14,226 bases of DNA from DATAMF01 sp036260665 (GTDB taxonomy: Bacteria > Chloroflexota > Anaerolineae > Aggregatilineales > Aggregatilineaceae), in contig DATAMF010000203.1 of assembly GCA_036260665.1 (NCBI GenBank), positions 1 through 14,226 of the forward strand. Reading direction: 5' to 3'. The position numbers and the translations under genes were made by a program. The notes under the pieces are model-generated. The model made no database searches, was not told the origin of the DNA, and worked only from the letters and a program-made list of their open reading frames with translations. Below are positions 1-6,735 of the stretch, piece after piece; within the stretch, counting starts at the first letter, position 1; every line of letters begins with the position of its first letter.

Positions 1-12
1 GAACGACTCAAC

Positions 13-18
13 TATAAT
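13..18 (+). promoter_or_regulatory. Probable -10 box of the 62-853 gene
   Basis: A perfect TATAAT lies 43 nt before the start codon at 62. The matching -35 box would fall before the left edge of the window, so only half of the promoter can be seen. Confidence 0.45.
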
Positions 19-61
19 ATTTGTTTGCGCGTATTCCTCTCTTCTCCAGGAGCATTAAACC

Positions 62-853
62 ATGAAAAAGATGATAGGCTTGGTGGTGGCACTGGTCTTG
101 CTGACCGGCGGCCTCATTCAGCATACCGAGGCGGCGGCTGTCAGCGTGGCGGTGAATTTTGATGGGGCGACGATTGGTGTGTCGTGCGCCGAGGTTATCG
201 ACGCCGATCCGTATCTGATCGTGTCCGAAGATGGCACATCGGAGGTGATCAATACCACAAATGCCGGGGGCAGCGCGCCGGAATGTTTGATGCATCCGTC
301 AACGGTGTTTCGGATCGAACCGGTCAGCGGCGCGATGTTCACGGGCGTGAGCTTTTTGTACAGCGGCATGTTTCACATCGAATTCTACAACAGCCAGACT
401 TCGACGGTTGTCTATTCGACGGATTTCAGCGGGGCAGGCGTTTTTACGTATCCCGGGTCCGATGAATTTGATGATATTTATCTGCGCAGCCAGGGCGAAG
501 GTGATTACTTTGACAACGCCCAGATCGTCGTGAACGATCCGAACGCCGGTGAAGCTGAAGAAGAAACCGTGCATGTGCCGGGGTGTGATCAGGCGTTTAC
601 CATCCTGAGTTCGGCGCTGATCACCACGCACCAACCAGGCTTTTGGAAACCGGGCGGGGATGAGATCGTTCTGGCGGACAAAACCAAACTCGATCTGCTG
701 CATGATGTGGATCAGAACGGGCAGGATGAATATCTGGTGGTGGCGCGCGGCCTGGTTGGTGAGGAACGCTGGGTCGGGCTGTTTATCGGGGCGTGCCAGC
801 CGGTGTATGTGCCGCTGGCAAAGGTGACGCTGCTCCGTCCGATGACGTGGTAG
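62..853 (+). CDS. Secreted beta-rich protein of unknown function
   Basis: 263 residues. The start is well supported: AGGAG at 48-52 lies 9 nt before the ATG. Residues 1-25 form a clear Sec signal peptide (MKK, then a Leu/Val-rich core, then HTEAAA), so the protein is exported. The mature part from about residue 28 to 157 alternates short hydrophobic strands with Gly, Ser, Thr and Asp turns. It resembles the beta-sandwich domains of extracellular proteins and ends in a DNAQIVV segment of the kind seen at the end of such domains. An acidic linker (about 159-170, EAEEE) leads to a C-terminal block of about 90 residues. Four cysteines (42, 75, 175, 245) could form two disulfides. No catalytic motif is visible and I do not recognise the family. 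The gene is monocistronic, with an upstream -10 box and a strong terminator at 881. Confidence 0.8.
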   Translation: MKKMIGLVVALVLLTGGLIQHTEAAAVSVAVNFDGATIGVSCAEVIDADPYLIVSEDGTSEVINTTNAGGSAPECLMHPSTVFRIEPVSGAMFTGVSFLYSGMFHIEFYNSQTSTVVYSTDFSGAGVFTYPGSDEFDDIYLRSQGEGDYFDNAQIVVNDPNAGEAEEETVHVPGCDQAFTILSSALITTHQPGFWKPGGDEIVLADKTKLDLLHDVDQNGQDEYLVVARGLVGEERWVGLFIGACQPVYVPLAKVTLLRPMTW

Positions 854-880
854 TTCATCCGGTCAATTGAGCACATCCAG

Positions 881-915
881 GCGGGGCAGAGGGAAAACTT
901 CTGCCCCGCTTTTTT
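881..915 (+). terminator. Rho-independent terminator, copy 1
   Basis: A perfect 10-bp stem (GCGGGGCAGA at 881-890 with TCTGCCCCGC at 900-909) encloses a 9-nt loop and is followed by six T (910-915). It closes the 62-853 gene. The same 39 bp (881-919) recur exactly at 1972-2010. Confidence 0.93.
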
Positions 916-979
916 ATTGAGTTACTATACCGAGGTAAAAACTATATCTAATTGTGGGGCCATAGACTGGAGATCGGCT

Positions 980-1957
980 ATGAAAAATAGTTTTTTCAGG
1001 TTAGTGGTGCTGATCTGTATATTCCTGTTTGCTGCGTATTCGCATGGGGACGCACAAGAAGCTCAAGAAGCCGATGATATTGCAGGGATTGCGTGGAGTC
1101 CGGCAGGTGACAAAATTGCAGTGGGATCGTGGGGCGGCGTTTTAGAAATTCGAGATGCAGCCAGCGGAGAGGTGCTGCGGATGTTTCAGCCGAGTCTGAT
1201 CCGAATTTCAGCGCTTAGTTGGCGCGCGGATGGCGTTCAGATTGCGGCGGGAGGACTTGAGGGCATTGTCAGCCTTTATGATGTTGTGACTGGACGCTGG
1301 GTTCGCTCATTGCGGCAAGAGGATGTTGTTGATGCTTTGTATTGGGTATCGGATGATTTGCTGTTGAGCACGAATGCGGGTTCAGTTGGTGTCCCGACGC
1401 TGCAAGGCTGGGATCCAATTACGGGGGAGCGGACTTTTGCAGCAGATGCGGGATACTATATCAGTATTGTTCCCAATCAGGATCATACGCAGCTTCTCAT
1501 GCAAAATTTCGCTGGCATATCCGCGTTGTGGTCAAGTGACCCGCTTAGTCTCGTCCGAGAGTTTGGCAACTGGGAAACCGGAAAAGACTTTGCAATGTCC
1601 GCAGATTGGAGTACGGGGAATCTCATTGCGATAGGAACTGAGAATGGTCGAGTCCGCATCTGGGATGTAACGGATGCCGAATTGCTGTACGATTTACCGG
1701 CGACTGATGCGGCGATGAATGATCTGCCGCGTGATAGTACCATTATCATCTGGGCGGTACAATTTAGCGCTGATGGGACACAACTGACCAGTGTATGCAA
1801 AGATGGAACGTTGCGGATATGGAATGTGACCACAGGCGAGATGGTCGAGGATATACGCCTGGAATATTCACCCATTTACGCGGCAGCATTTAGCCCGGAT
1901 GGAAAGTATCTGGCATATGGTGGGATCGGGAGCGAAATTCACGTTGTGGAGCGGTGA
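980..1957 (+). CDS. Exported WD40-repeat (beta-propeller) protein
   Basis: 325 residues from the ATG at 980. GGAG at 969-972 lies 7 nt upstream, and the protein then begins with MKNSFF and a hydrophobic core (residues 6-20), a signal peptide. An in-frame TTG at 917 would start just after the terminator T-run, so it is unlikely. From about residue 33 to the end the protein is a run of WD40-like blades: IAWSPAGDKIAVGS, LSWRADGVQIAAGG, RIWDV at 226-230, FSADGTQLTSVCKDGTLRIWNV, and FSPDGKYLAYGG near the end. I count about six or seven blades; some are degenerate (around 120-200). Such propellers are protein-interaction scaffolds. The signal peptide puts this one outside the membrane, and no partner can be named. 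It stands alone and ends at the terminator at 1972. Confidence 0.88.
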   Translation: MKNSFFRLVVLICIFLFAAYSHGDAQEAQEADDIAGIAWSPAGDKIAVGSWGGVLEIRDAASGEVLRMFQPSLIRISALSWRADGVQIAAGGLEGIVSLYDVVTGRWVRSLRQEDVVDALYWVSDDLLLSTNAGSVGVPTLQGWDPITGERTFAADAGYYISIVPNQDHTQLLMQNFAGISALWSSDPLSLVREFGNWETGKDFAMSADWSTGNLIAIGTENGRVRIWDVTDAELLYDLPATDAAMNDLPRDSTIIIWAVQFSADGTQLTSVCKDGTLRIWNVTTGEMVEDIRLEYSPIYAAAFSPDGKYLAYGGIGSEIHVVER

Positions 1958-1971
1958 CAAATGTGACGGTA

Positions 1972-2006
1972 GCGGGGCAGAGGGAAAACTTCTGCCCCGC
2001 TTTTTT
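1972..2006 (+). terminator. Rho-independent terminator, copy 2
   Basis: A 10-bp perfect stem (1972-1981 with 1991-2000), a 9-nt loop and six T. It is identical in stem, loop and tail to the terminator at 881. It closes the WD40 gene and insulates it from the FHA-TIR gene. Confidence 0.93.
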
Positions 2007-2043
2007 ATTGCATTTAGCTGATCGATGTTTTGGAACTTCACGC

Positions 2044-2049
2044 TATAAT
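2044..2049 (+). promoter_or_regulatory. Probable -10 box of the FHA-TIR gene
   Basis: A perfect TATAAT lies 54 nt before the ATG at 2104 and just after the terminator of the previous gene. No good TTGACA-like -35 is visible 16-18 bp upstream (TTGGAA at 2030-2035 is too close). A second weak -10-like TATATA lies at 2051-2056. Confidence 0.45.
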
Positions 2050-2103
2050 TTATATACCTATTTCAAACCTCATCGGTAGTATCTGCATTTAGGGGGGAAA
2101 AAG

Positions 2104-2919
2104 ATGCTAACGGAGCAAAAACCCTTACTGATCGTGTGGGGAACGACCGGACATGAGCGCTGTTTGACGCTGGAAACCGAAGCTTTTCTGATCGGCAGAA
2201 TGCCGCACTGTCACCTCGTTTTAACTGATACGTATGTATCCAGAGAACATGCCCGTGTCGTCGCGCGGGACGGGGGCTATTTTGTGGAAGACCTCAAAAG
2301 CACGAACGGCACCTGGCTGAACGACGAAAAAGTTGAATCCGTGGCCGGACCGCTGGGGGCGGGGGATATTATTACGGTGGGGCGGAGCATTGTCAGCATC
2401 AGCTTTCCGAACGCGCCTACCGGGCGGCTGGTCAGCCCGCTGGTGGTGGGAATGTACCGGCGCAAAGCGGAAAAGCGCACGATGGAAATGGTCGAATTTA
2501 GCGAACCGGCTCCAGGCGTGGCAATGGACAAAACGAAGGTTTATAAGCAAGTGTTTATCAGCCACTCCAATAAAGACGATTTCACGGTGACACGGCTCGC
2601 CAAGGCGGTGCTGAAGGACGGCGGCTTTGTCCCGTGGGTGGATCATCAGGATATTGACGCGGGGCAGGATTGGGATGTGGCGATTCAACGGGCGATGAAA
2701 CGCTCGCAGTCGATGATTGTGGTGTTATCACCGGAGGCGGTGGGGTCGCTGATTATCGCCGCTGAGTGGGCTGATTTTTTGGAAAAAAGGAAACTGGTGA
2801 TCCCGATCATCGTGCGCGCGTGTGAAATTCCATTCCGGCTGAAACTGCGCCAACCCCTCGATTTTACGCAGGACTTCGATCAGGGCCTTGCCAGCTTGCT
2901 TCAGACATTAAAACAGTAG
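2104..2919 (+). CDS. FHA-TIR fusion protein
   Basis: 271 residues; a purine-rich GGGGGGA at 2092-2098 lies shortly before the ATG. Residues about 8-100 are a forkhead-associated domain, a phosphothreonine-binding module, with the hallmark residues: GR at 31-32, SREHA at 46-50 and STNGTWLN at 66-73. After a linker rich in charged residues (about 118-145), residues 148-271 form a TIR domain of the bacterial TIR_2 type. It starts with KQVFISHSNKDD, has PWVD at 177-180, an I-VVLSP strand at about 205-210 and PIIV at 234-237. Glu221 lies where TIR NADases carry their catalytic glutamate, though the conserved W four residues before it is replaced by Ile217. The family can cleave NAD+ or act as an adaptor. 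The FHA domain suggests recruitment to a phosphorylated partner or control by a Ser/Thr kinase, but no kinase gene is in the window. No membrane segment is seen. Confidence 0.93.
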   Translation: MLTEQKPLLIVWGTTGHERCLTLETEAFLIGRMPHCHLVLTDTYVSREHARVVARDGGYFVEDLKSTNGTWLNDEKVESVAGPLGAGDIITVGRSIVSISFPNAPTGRLVSPLVVGMYRRKAEKRTMEMVEFSEPAPGVAMDKTKVYKQVFISHSNKDDFTVTRLAKAVLKDGGFVPWVDHQDIDAGQDWDVAIQRAMKRSQSMIVVLSPEAVGSLIIAAEWADFLEKRKLVIPIIVRACEIPFRLKLRQPLDFTQDFDQGLASLLQTLKQ

Positions 2920-2948
2920 AGATAACTATAAAAAAGTGAAAAAAAGGC

Positions 2949-2977
2949 TTGCTAAGGGATTTATTAGGCGTTATCTT
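2949..2977 (+). promoter_or_regulatory. Possible promoter of the small TIR gene
   Basis: TTGCTA (2949-2954) and TATCTT (2972-2977) are separated by exactly 17 bp. Each box matches the sigma-70 consensus at four of six positions. It would give the TIR gene at 3023 its own transcript in addition to readthrough from the FHA-TIR gene. Confidence 0.3.
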
Positions 2978-3022
2978 TAAGTAAGAGAACTGTTTCACAT
3001 GTGTATGCAGGGGGTAGCGGGA

Positions 3023-3418
3023 ATGAAGCACGTTTATATTGCCCACCACACCAAAGATGGGGGAATTAAACGTTATATCGAGCAGTCGTTACAAGCGGCT
3101 GGCTGCGCGACCTGGGAGCAGAACGGGCTGATTCCGGGCACCATGTCATGGACTAAGGCCATCGAAACGGCGATCAAACAAGCGGGCTGCGTCGTGGTGT
3201 TGATGTCACCCGACGGTAAACTGTCGAAGTGGCTGGAGCGCGAAGTGTCGTATGCCAGCCTGTACGGGGTTTCCGTGATTCCGATGTTGGTTCGGGGCGA
3301 ACAATCCAATGCGATCCCTACGTCGCTGATCAGCCGGAACTGGCATGACGCGCGCGATCCAGGTCGCGCGCTGCGGACAGTTATTGGCGAAGTACGCCGC
3401 GCGTTGGCTGTGGGATAA
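3023..3418 (+). CDS. Small stand-alone TIR-domain protein
   Basis: 131 residues when started at the ATG at 3023, which has AGGGGG at 3009-3014 with 8 nt spacing. Earlier in-frame ATGs at 2999 and 3005 lack a ribosome binding site and would add eight or six residues before the first TIR strand. The whole protein is one TIR domain: KHVYIAHHTKD (strand A), a helix, CATWEQNGLIPGTMSW (loop with the conserved Trp), CVVVLMSPDG (strand C), then SKWLEREVSYA. In that last motif the second Glu (residue 74 from this start) lines up with the catalytic glutamate of TIR NADases such as SARM1 (WVHKE). VSVIPMLV follows as strand D. The protein is cytoplasmic with no added domain. It follows the FHA-TIR gene by 103 nt in the same direction and is not closely similar to it, so the pair looks functional rather than a recent duplication. 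It could be an NADase effector or a TIR-TIR partner. Confidence 0.88.
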   Translation: MKHVYIAHHTKDGGIKRYIEQSLQAAGCATWEQNGLIPGTMSWTKAIETAIKQAGCVVVLMSPDGKLSKWLEREVSYASLYGVSVIPMLVRGEQSNAIPTSLISRNWHDARDPGRALRTVIGEVRRALAVG

Positions 3419-3473
3419 CGGCTTCTGGTTAGCTCCTCACAAATTAGGCTGGGCCACTATTTTCTTTACCTCA

Positions 3474-3820
3474 TTCCCCCTTTCCTCAGCTAATCATTAC
3501 CCACAAGTCGGGGATAAGGGGAGAGACGGGCGTTGTGCAGTGAACCCCTATCCCCCAACCCCCTTTTCCCACTATCGTAGAGAAAGGGGGCGATGGGCGC
3601 AGCACGCCGACTCCTACGACGAGTCTGATTTCGGGCGATTCTCGGCTGAAAAAAGGCTTAAGTTGATGCCCATGGGGGAGCAAGACGAACCCTACCCCCG
3701 GCCCCTTCCCGCAAGCAGGAAGGGGAGACAATCGGGGCGTAGCGCCATACGACCCTGCGAGGAGCCGTAGTTCTGCGCCTCAAAAGATGTGGTATAGCCT
3801 TTCCTCAGGGAAGGGGAGTC
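3474..3820. repeat. Gene-free region of C/G-rich palindromic repeats
   Basis: Between the TIR stop (3418) and the promoter near 3895 I see no credible gene. The strand is rich in CCCC and GGGG runs that pair into hairpins: CCCCCTTT 3559-3566 with AAAGGGGG 3583-3590; CCCCTTCC 3702-3709 with GGAAGGGG 3718-3725 around a GCAAGC centre; and a 7-bp stem 3798-3804 with 3808-3814 around TCA. CTACCCCCGGCCCCTTCCC followed by GCAAGC is the kind of intergenic palindromic repeat that occurs in many copies in some bacterial genomes. The copies here look partly decayed. The flanks (3419-3473 and 3821-3870) hold nothing I recognise. Confidence 0.6.
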
Positions 3821-3870
3821 AAAGCGGATGAATTTTCCTGGGACGACCTTATTCAGGGACTAATCACCCA

Positions 3871-3900
3871 TTCGGATTCGCGCGCAAAATGACATATAAT
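3871..3900 (+). promoter_or_regulatory. Probable promoter of the 3947-5079 operon
   Basis: TATAAT at 3895-3900 is a perfect -10 box, 46 nt before the ATG at 3947. TTCGGA at 3871-3876 is a weak -35 candidate with 18 bp spacing (three of six matches). Confidence 0.5.
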
Positions 3901-3946
3901 GATTAGCAGGGACGACAATAGGTCAGTACCTAGGAGGGAGCAGAAC

Positions 3947-4171
3947 ATGTCCGCCAGAGGTATTTATGATCGAAAAGGGGAAATGTTCGGGTATATTGAC
4001 CAGCAGGATGTCTATGACCTGGAGGGGAACCGGATCGGCATGATTCACGGCAAACTGGTGCATGATCGAAACGATACCCCGATGTGGCTGCTCGATGGCG
4101 ATGCAATTTGCGACTTAAAGGGAAATGTGATGGGCTATATGGGGCAGCCAGCACGTCACGGCGAAACATGA
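3947..4171 (+). CDS. Small four-repeat protein, 4-fold beta-flower-like
   Basis: 74 residues. The ATG at 3947 follows AGGAGG (3932-3937) by 9 nt; an in-frame ATG at 3899 overlaps the -10 box and is unlikely. The protein is four copies of a 13-15 residue motif with the pattern hydrophobic-Y/H/C-D-x-x-G-x-x-x-G-hydrophobic: IYDRKGEMFGYID (6-18), VYDLEGNRIGMIHG (22-35), VHDRNDTPMWLLDGD (38-52) and ICDLKGNVMGYMG (54-66). This matches the layout of the small 4-fold beta-flower domain, where each repeat gives one beta-hairpin petal. The function of that fold is not established. The gene is first in a tight unit: its stop lies 7 nt before the ybaK-like start, so the two are probably translated together. 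A role related to tRNA editing is possible by context only. Confidence 0.75.
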   Translation: MSARGIYDRKGEMFGYIDQQDVYDLEGNRIGMIHGKLVHDRNDTPMWLLDGDAICDLKGNVMGYMGQPARHGET

Positions 4172-4178
4172 GGACAAA

Positions 4179-4673
4179 ATGAGCAGCGAGATTAAGAAAC
4201 TGAATTCAATGCGGTTATTGGACAGCCAGAATGTGACCTATGAGACTCACAGCTATGATGAGTCGATTACGGATGGTAAACGCGCAGCGGAAGCTATGGG
4301 GATACCACCCGCCGAAGTGTATAAAACACTGGTTGTGCAGTTGGACAGCAACAAGTTTGCGCTGGTGATGGTCCCGGTGGATCATACGCTGGATCTCAAG
4401 CAGTTTGCGCGGGCGGTCGGGCTGAAAAAGGTCAGTATGCCGCCGAAGCGAACCGCCGAAATGGCGACGGGCTTAAAAGCCGGTGGGATCGGGGCGCTGG
4501 CGCTGGTACACAAACGCTGGGGTGTGTATCTGGATGAAAAAGCCAAGGCGCACGAGGCGATTCTGGTGAATGCCGGGCAGCGCGGGGTGAATCTAAAAGT
4601 GAAGGTGGACGATCTTGTCCGGGTGCTGAACGCTAAAGTTGTTGATGTCGCTGTGGCGGGCACAGAAGAGTAG
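4179..4673 (+). CDS. ybaK: YbaK/EbsC family aminoacyl-tRNA deacylase
   Basis: 164 residues, close to the usual 155-165 of the family. YbaK hydrolyses mischarged Cys-tRNA(Pro) in trans and so protects translation accuracy in the cytoplasm. Family features in order: NVTYETHSYDES (strand and loop at the N-terminus), GIPPAEVYKTLVV with Lys49, the equivalent of the essential lysine of E. coli YbaK, VPVDHTLDLKQFARAVGLKKVSM (about 65-87), the TGLKAGGI loop (about 97-104), and NAGQRGVNLKV with DLVRVLNAKVVDVA at the end. The usual GGISPLG loop reads GGIGALA here, so the Ser-Pro pair is missing and substrate preference may differ. The start has GAGGA (4170-4174) only 4 nt upstream, overlapping the previous stop codon, which suggests translational coupling. 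The gene after it starts 13 nt past its stop. Confidence 0.92.
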   Translation: MSSEIKKLNSMRLLDSQNVTYETHSYDESITDGKRAAEAMGIPPAEVYKTLVVQLDSNKFALVMVPVDHTLDLKQFARAVGLKKVSMPPKRTAEMATGLKAGGIGALALVHKRWGVYLDEKAKAHEAILVNAGQRGVNLKVKVDDLVRVLNAKVVDVAVAGTEE

Positions 4674-4686
4674 GTTTGGTGGGGGG

Positions 4687-5079
4687 ATGAGGTTGCTACG
4701 TAAATCTCAATCTGGAACCGGATCGGATGATCTGCCGGCGGGGTATAATCCGCACCGGGACGAGCATCTGTTTTGGTGGACTGAAGACGGGTATATCATT
4801 GCGGAAGATGTCGCCTGCCAGCATGAATATGTGCAGCATACGCCGTGCCCGGAATGCGGCGGGACGCTGGCTGTGGTCGCGCATCTGAATCGCGGGGGGC
4901 AGGGCTTAAGCGAACTGGTCGCGATCTGTCGCGAATGCCGTCACCGTGAGAACTTCATTTTTGACATCAGCAACGATGTCTATCAGACGTGGTGGGCTGA
5001 CCAGTTGGGGCCGCTGTATATTCAGCAGTTTGACGGCCTGCCGCGTATTCCCGCGTGGCCTGAAGCGGAAGAACAATAA
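4687..5079 (+). CDS. Zinc-ribbon-like protein of unknown function
   Basis: 130 residues from the ATG at 4687, which has a G-rich GGTGGGGGG directly upstream rather than a clean AGGAG. In-frame starts at 4639 (TTG) and 4645 (ATG) would overlap the end of the deacylase gene, so the start is uncertain. Cys54-Pro-Glu-Cys57-Gly-Gly and Cys81-Arg-Glu-Cys84 form two CxxC knuckles 23 residues apart, a zinc-ribbon layout, and Cys44 and His47 lie nearby. The C-terminal part is aromatic and acidic (VYQTWWADQLGPLYIQQFDGLPRIP). No membrane segment or signal peptide is seen, so the protein is likely cytoplasmic. It is the last gene of the three-gene unit and is closed by the hairpin at 5108. I do not recognise the family; nucleic-acid or protein binding through the ribbon is possible. 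Confidence 0.75.
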   Translation: MRLLRKSQSGTGSDDLPAGYNPHRDEHLFWWTEDGYIIAEDVACQHEYVQHTPCPECGGTLAVVAHLNRGGQGLSELVAICRECRHRENFIFDISNDVYQTWWADQLGPLYIQQFDGLPRIPAWPEAEEQ

Positions 5080-5107
5080 CGCGACGACCTCCTTATGTTA
5101 TTTCGGT

Positions 5108-5137
5108 GGGACGGATCGATGATCCGCCCCATTTTGT
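5108..5137 (+). terminator. Probable terminator after the zinc-ribbon gene
   Basis: CGGATC (5112-5117) pairs with GATCCG (5121-5126) around a 3-nt loop. After one A-C mismatch the stem extends by GGG (5108-5110) with CCC (5128-5130). The tail ATTTTGTTATTT is only moderately T-rich. Confidence 0.6.
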
Positions 5138-5140
5138 TAT

Positions 5141-5170
5141 TTGGTCCAAAACGCTGATCTGAAGCATAAT
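5141..5170 (+). promoter_or_regulatory. Probable promoter of the 5206-9396 gene cluster
   Basis: TTGGTC (5141-5146) and CATAAT (5165-5170, five of six matches) are separated by 18 bp and lie 36 nt before the start at 5206, right after a terminator. No other convincing promoter is seen until 9400. Confidence 0.45.
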
Positions 5171-5205
5171 GATCCTATTCCATACGATCAGATCAGGAGA
5201 TCGTT

Positions 5206-6713
5206 ATGTCCGCACAAATCCTCGAAGCAATTCAACTGGCGAATGCGGGGCAGCGCGAGGCCGCCCGCGAGATTCTGCGCCAGGTGGTGACGGTTGAAAC
5301 CGGGAATGAGATGGCGTGGCTGTGGCTGGCCTCGGTAGCCGAAGATCAGAACGAATATCGAGTGGCGTTGAAGGAAGTTCTGCGGATCAACCCCGCGAAT
5401 GATCAGGCGAAGGTGCTGCTGACTCAGGTGACGCCTGCCCCGGCTGCACCGCCGTCCGATCTGGGGGAAGGCATGACCTACGTGCCCACGTCGCCGCCGT
5501 ATGGGGTGCCGCAGCAGCCAGTGTCACCCGCGCACGGCGTCCAACCCCCCCTGGGGTGCGCCGCAGCCGCCAATCTCACCCGCGCAGGGCGTGCAGCAGC
5601 GGCCTATGTCGCCGCCGTATGGGGTGCCGCAGCAGCCGGTGTCGCCCGCGCACGGCGTCCAACCCCCCTGGGGTGCGCCGCAGCAGCCCGTGTCACCCGC
5701 ACAGGGCGTCCCACAGCGACCGATGTCGCCGCCGTATGGGGTGCCGCAGCAGCCGGTGTCACCTGCGCAGGGCGTGCCGCAGCGACCGATGTCGCCGCCG
5801 TATGGCGTCGCGCAGCAGCCGGTGTCACCTGCGCAAGGTATCCCACAGCAGCGGCCCATGTCGCCGCCGTATGGCGTCGCGCAGCAGCCGGTGTCGCCCG
5901 CGCAAGGTATCCCACAGCAGCGCGTTCAGTCGGCGTATGCGCCCGCCGTACAAGCCCAGCCGCAAGTTCGGCAGCGCCCGGTGCGTGTGCGGTCCTGCCT
6001 GCTGATGCTGGCGATTTTTGTGGTGCTGCCGCTGGGGGTGTTTCTGGGGTTGTGTTACAGCGGGAAAAGCCTGGGATCGCTGGATTTGATCGCGTCGTAT
6101 CTGCCGGGGGATTTCGGGCGCAAAACCATCACATTCGAGCTGCCGAGCGAGGCGGGGGGGCACGTCTACGGTATCGGTTAAAGTGCCGCGCAGTTGGTAT
6201 GTGGCCCACAATAAGGAAACCTGGTGGGATGCGTGGCAGGGCTTTCTGGATGAGTATATGAAGTTTGACGCCGGATATGGGCCGTTCGACGATTCGTGGG
6301 CGGATGTTGAGGCCCATTATGAGACGGCGACGGCGGATGATGGGGCGGTGTATATTGTCGAAACCAACCCGCTGCATCTGAAAGCGGATGGCGCGCCGAC
6401 GCTGCTGATTTACGCGGGAATGGGCACCGCTACCCCCGAGCGAACGCAATGCAGCGAGATGGCGGACAGCAGCCTCGAACGGCTTGAGTTACACGATGGT
6501 TTGTGCGCGGGCTGGAGTGTGCGGGCGGAAGAATATATGGGGGCCAGTATTCTCGACGGCAGCGAGATGCCATCTCAATTTTACACCGTGGGATTGAGTA
6601 TTCCGCTGGATGATCAGACCATCACCCGCTGGATCATCGCGGTACCGGGGGAACGGTATGCCAGCATAGAGAGCTATATTGAGACGCTGATCCAGTCTGT
6701 TAAAGTTGAATAA
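5206..6713 (+). pseudogene. TPR / proline-rich repeat / membrane protein, broken by two frameshifts
   Basis: Start at 5206 with AGGAGA (5195-5200) 5 nt upstream. The reading frame shifts twice, each time by one extra base in a homopolymer: seven C at 5545-5551 (the sister copy in the repeat, 5663-5668, has six) and seven G at 6154-6160. With both removed, one open frame of 501 residues runs to the stop at 6711-6713 and matches the intact paralogue at 6736 along its length. Domains: TPR-like N-terminus (about 1-75, NEMAWLWLAS and RINPAND), a proline/glutamine-rich repeat segment (from about residue 96 to 241), one membrane span (about 262-284), then an outer domain starting LDLIASYLPGDFGRKTITFE and VKVPRSWY and ending IQSVKVE. 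As read, the first frame would run on to 6261 with an alanine-rich tail. The cause may be sequencing error, true decay or slippage-based switching; absence of any other damage favours one of the last-step causes over old decay. Confidence 0.8.
5491..5929 (+). repeat. In-gene tandem repeat coding a Pro/Gln/Ser-rich linker
   Basis: Five tandem units each begin TCGCCGCCGTATGG: 5491-5608, 5609-5725, 5726-5791, 5792-5860 and 5861-5929, then a degenerate partial unit. The basic unit is 66-69 bp and encodes SPPYGVPQQPVSPAQGVPQ plus R-P-M. The first two units are long forms of 117 bp (118 in the first because of the extra C), with an insert encoding VQPPWGAPQ and a second PVSPAQGV. Unit lengths are multiples of three apart from that one C, so copy-number change would keep the frame. 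Confidence 0.9.
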
Positions 6714-6735
6714 CGACACACCAGAGGGGGAAACC

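Noticed and set aside
917..979. Upstream TTG start for the WD40 gene
   Set aside because: It begins 2 nt after the terminator T-run, and the added residues would precede a good signal peptide that has its own GGAG.
1972..2010. Repeated terminator as the end of an insertion sequence
   Set aside because: No transposase or target duplication is seen between or beside the copies. Each copy sits exactly after a gene and has full terminator structure.
3345..3770. Open frame from the TIR gene into the palindromic repeats
   Set aside because: It starts inside the TIR gene in another frame, has no ribosome binding site and is composed mostly of repeat sequence.
5491..5929. CRISPR-like array
   Set aside because: The repeats have no unique spacers, the units are multiples of three, and they encode a continuous Pro/Gln-rich segment in a real gene.
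5524..6005. Overlapping open frames on both strands across the proline-rich repeat
   Set aside because: GC-rich tandem repeats free of stop codons keep several frames open at once. These frames have no ribosome binding sites and give low-complexity peptides.
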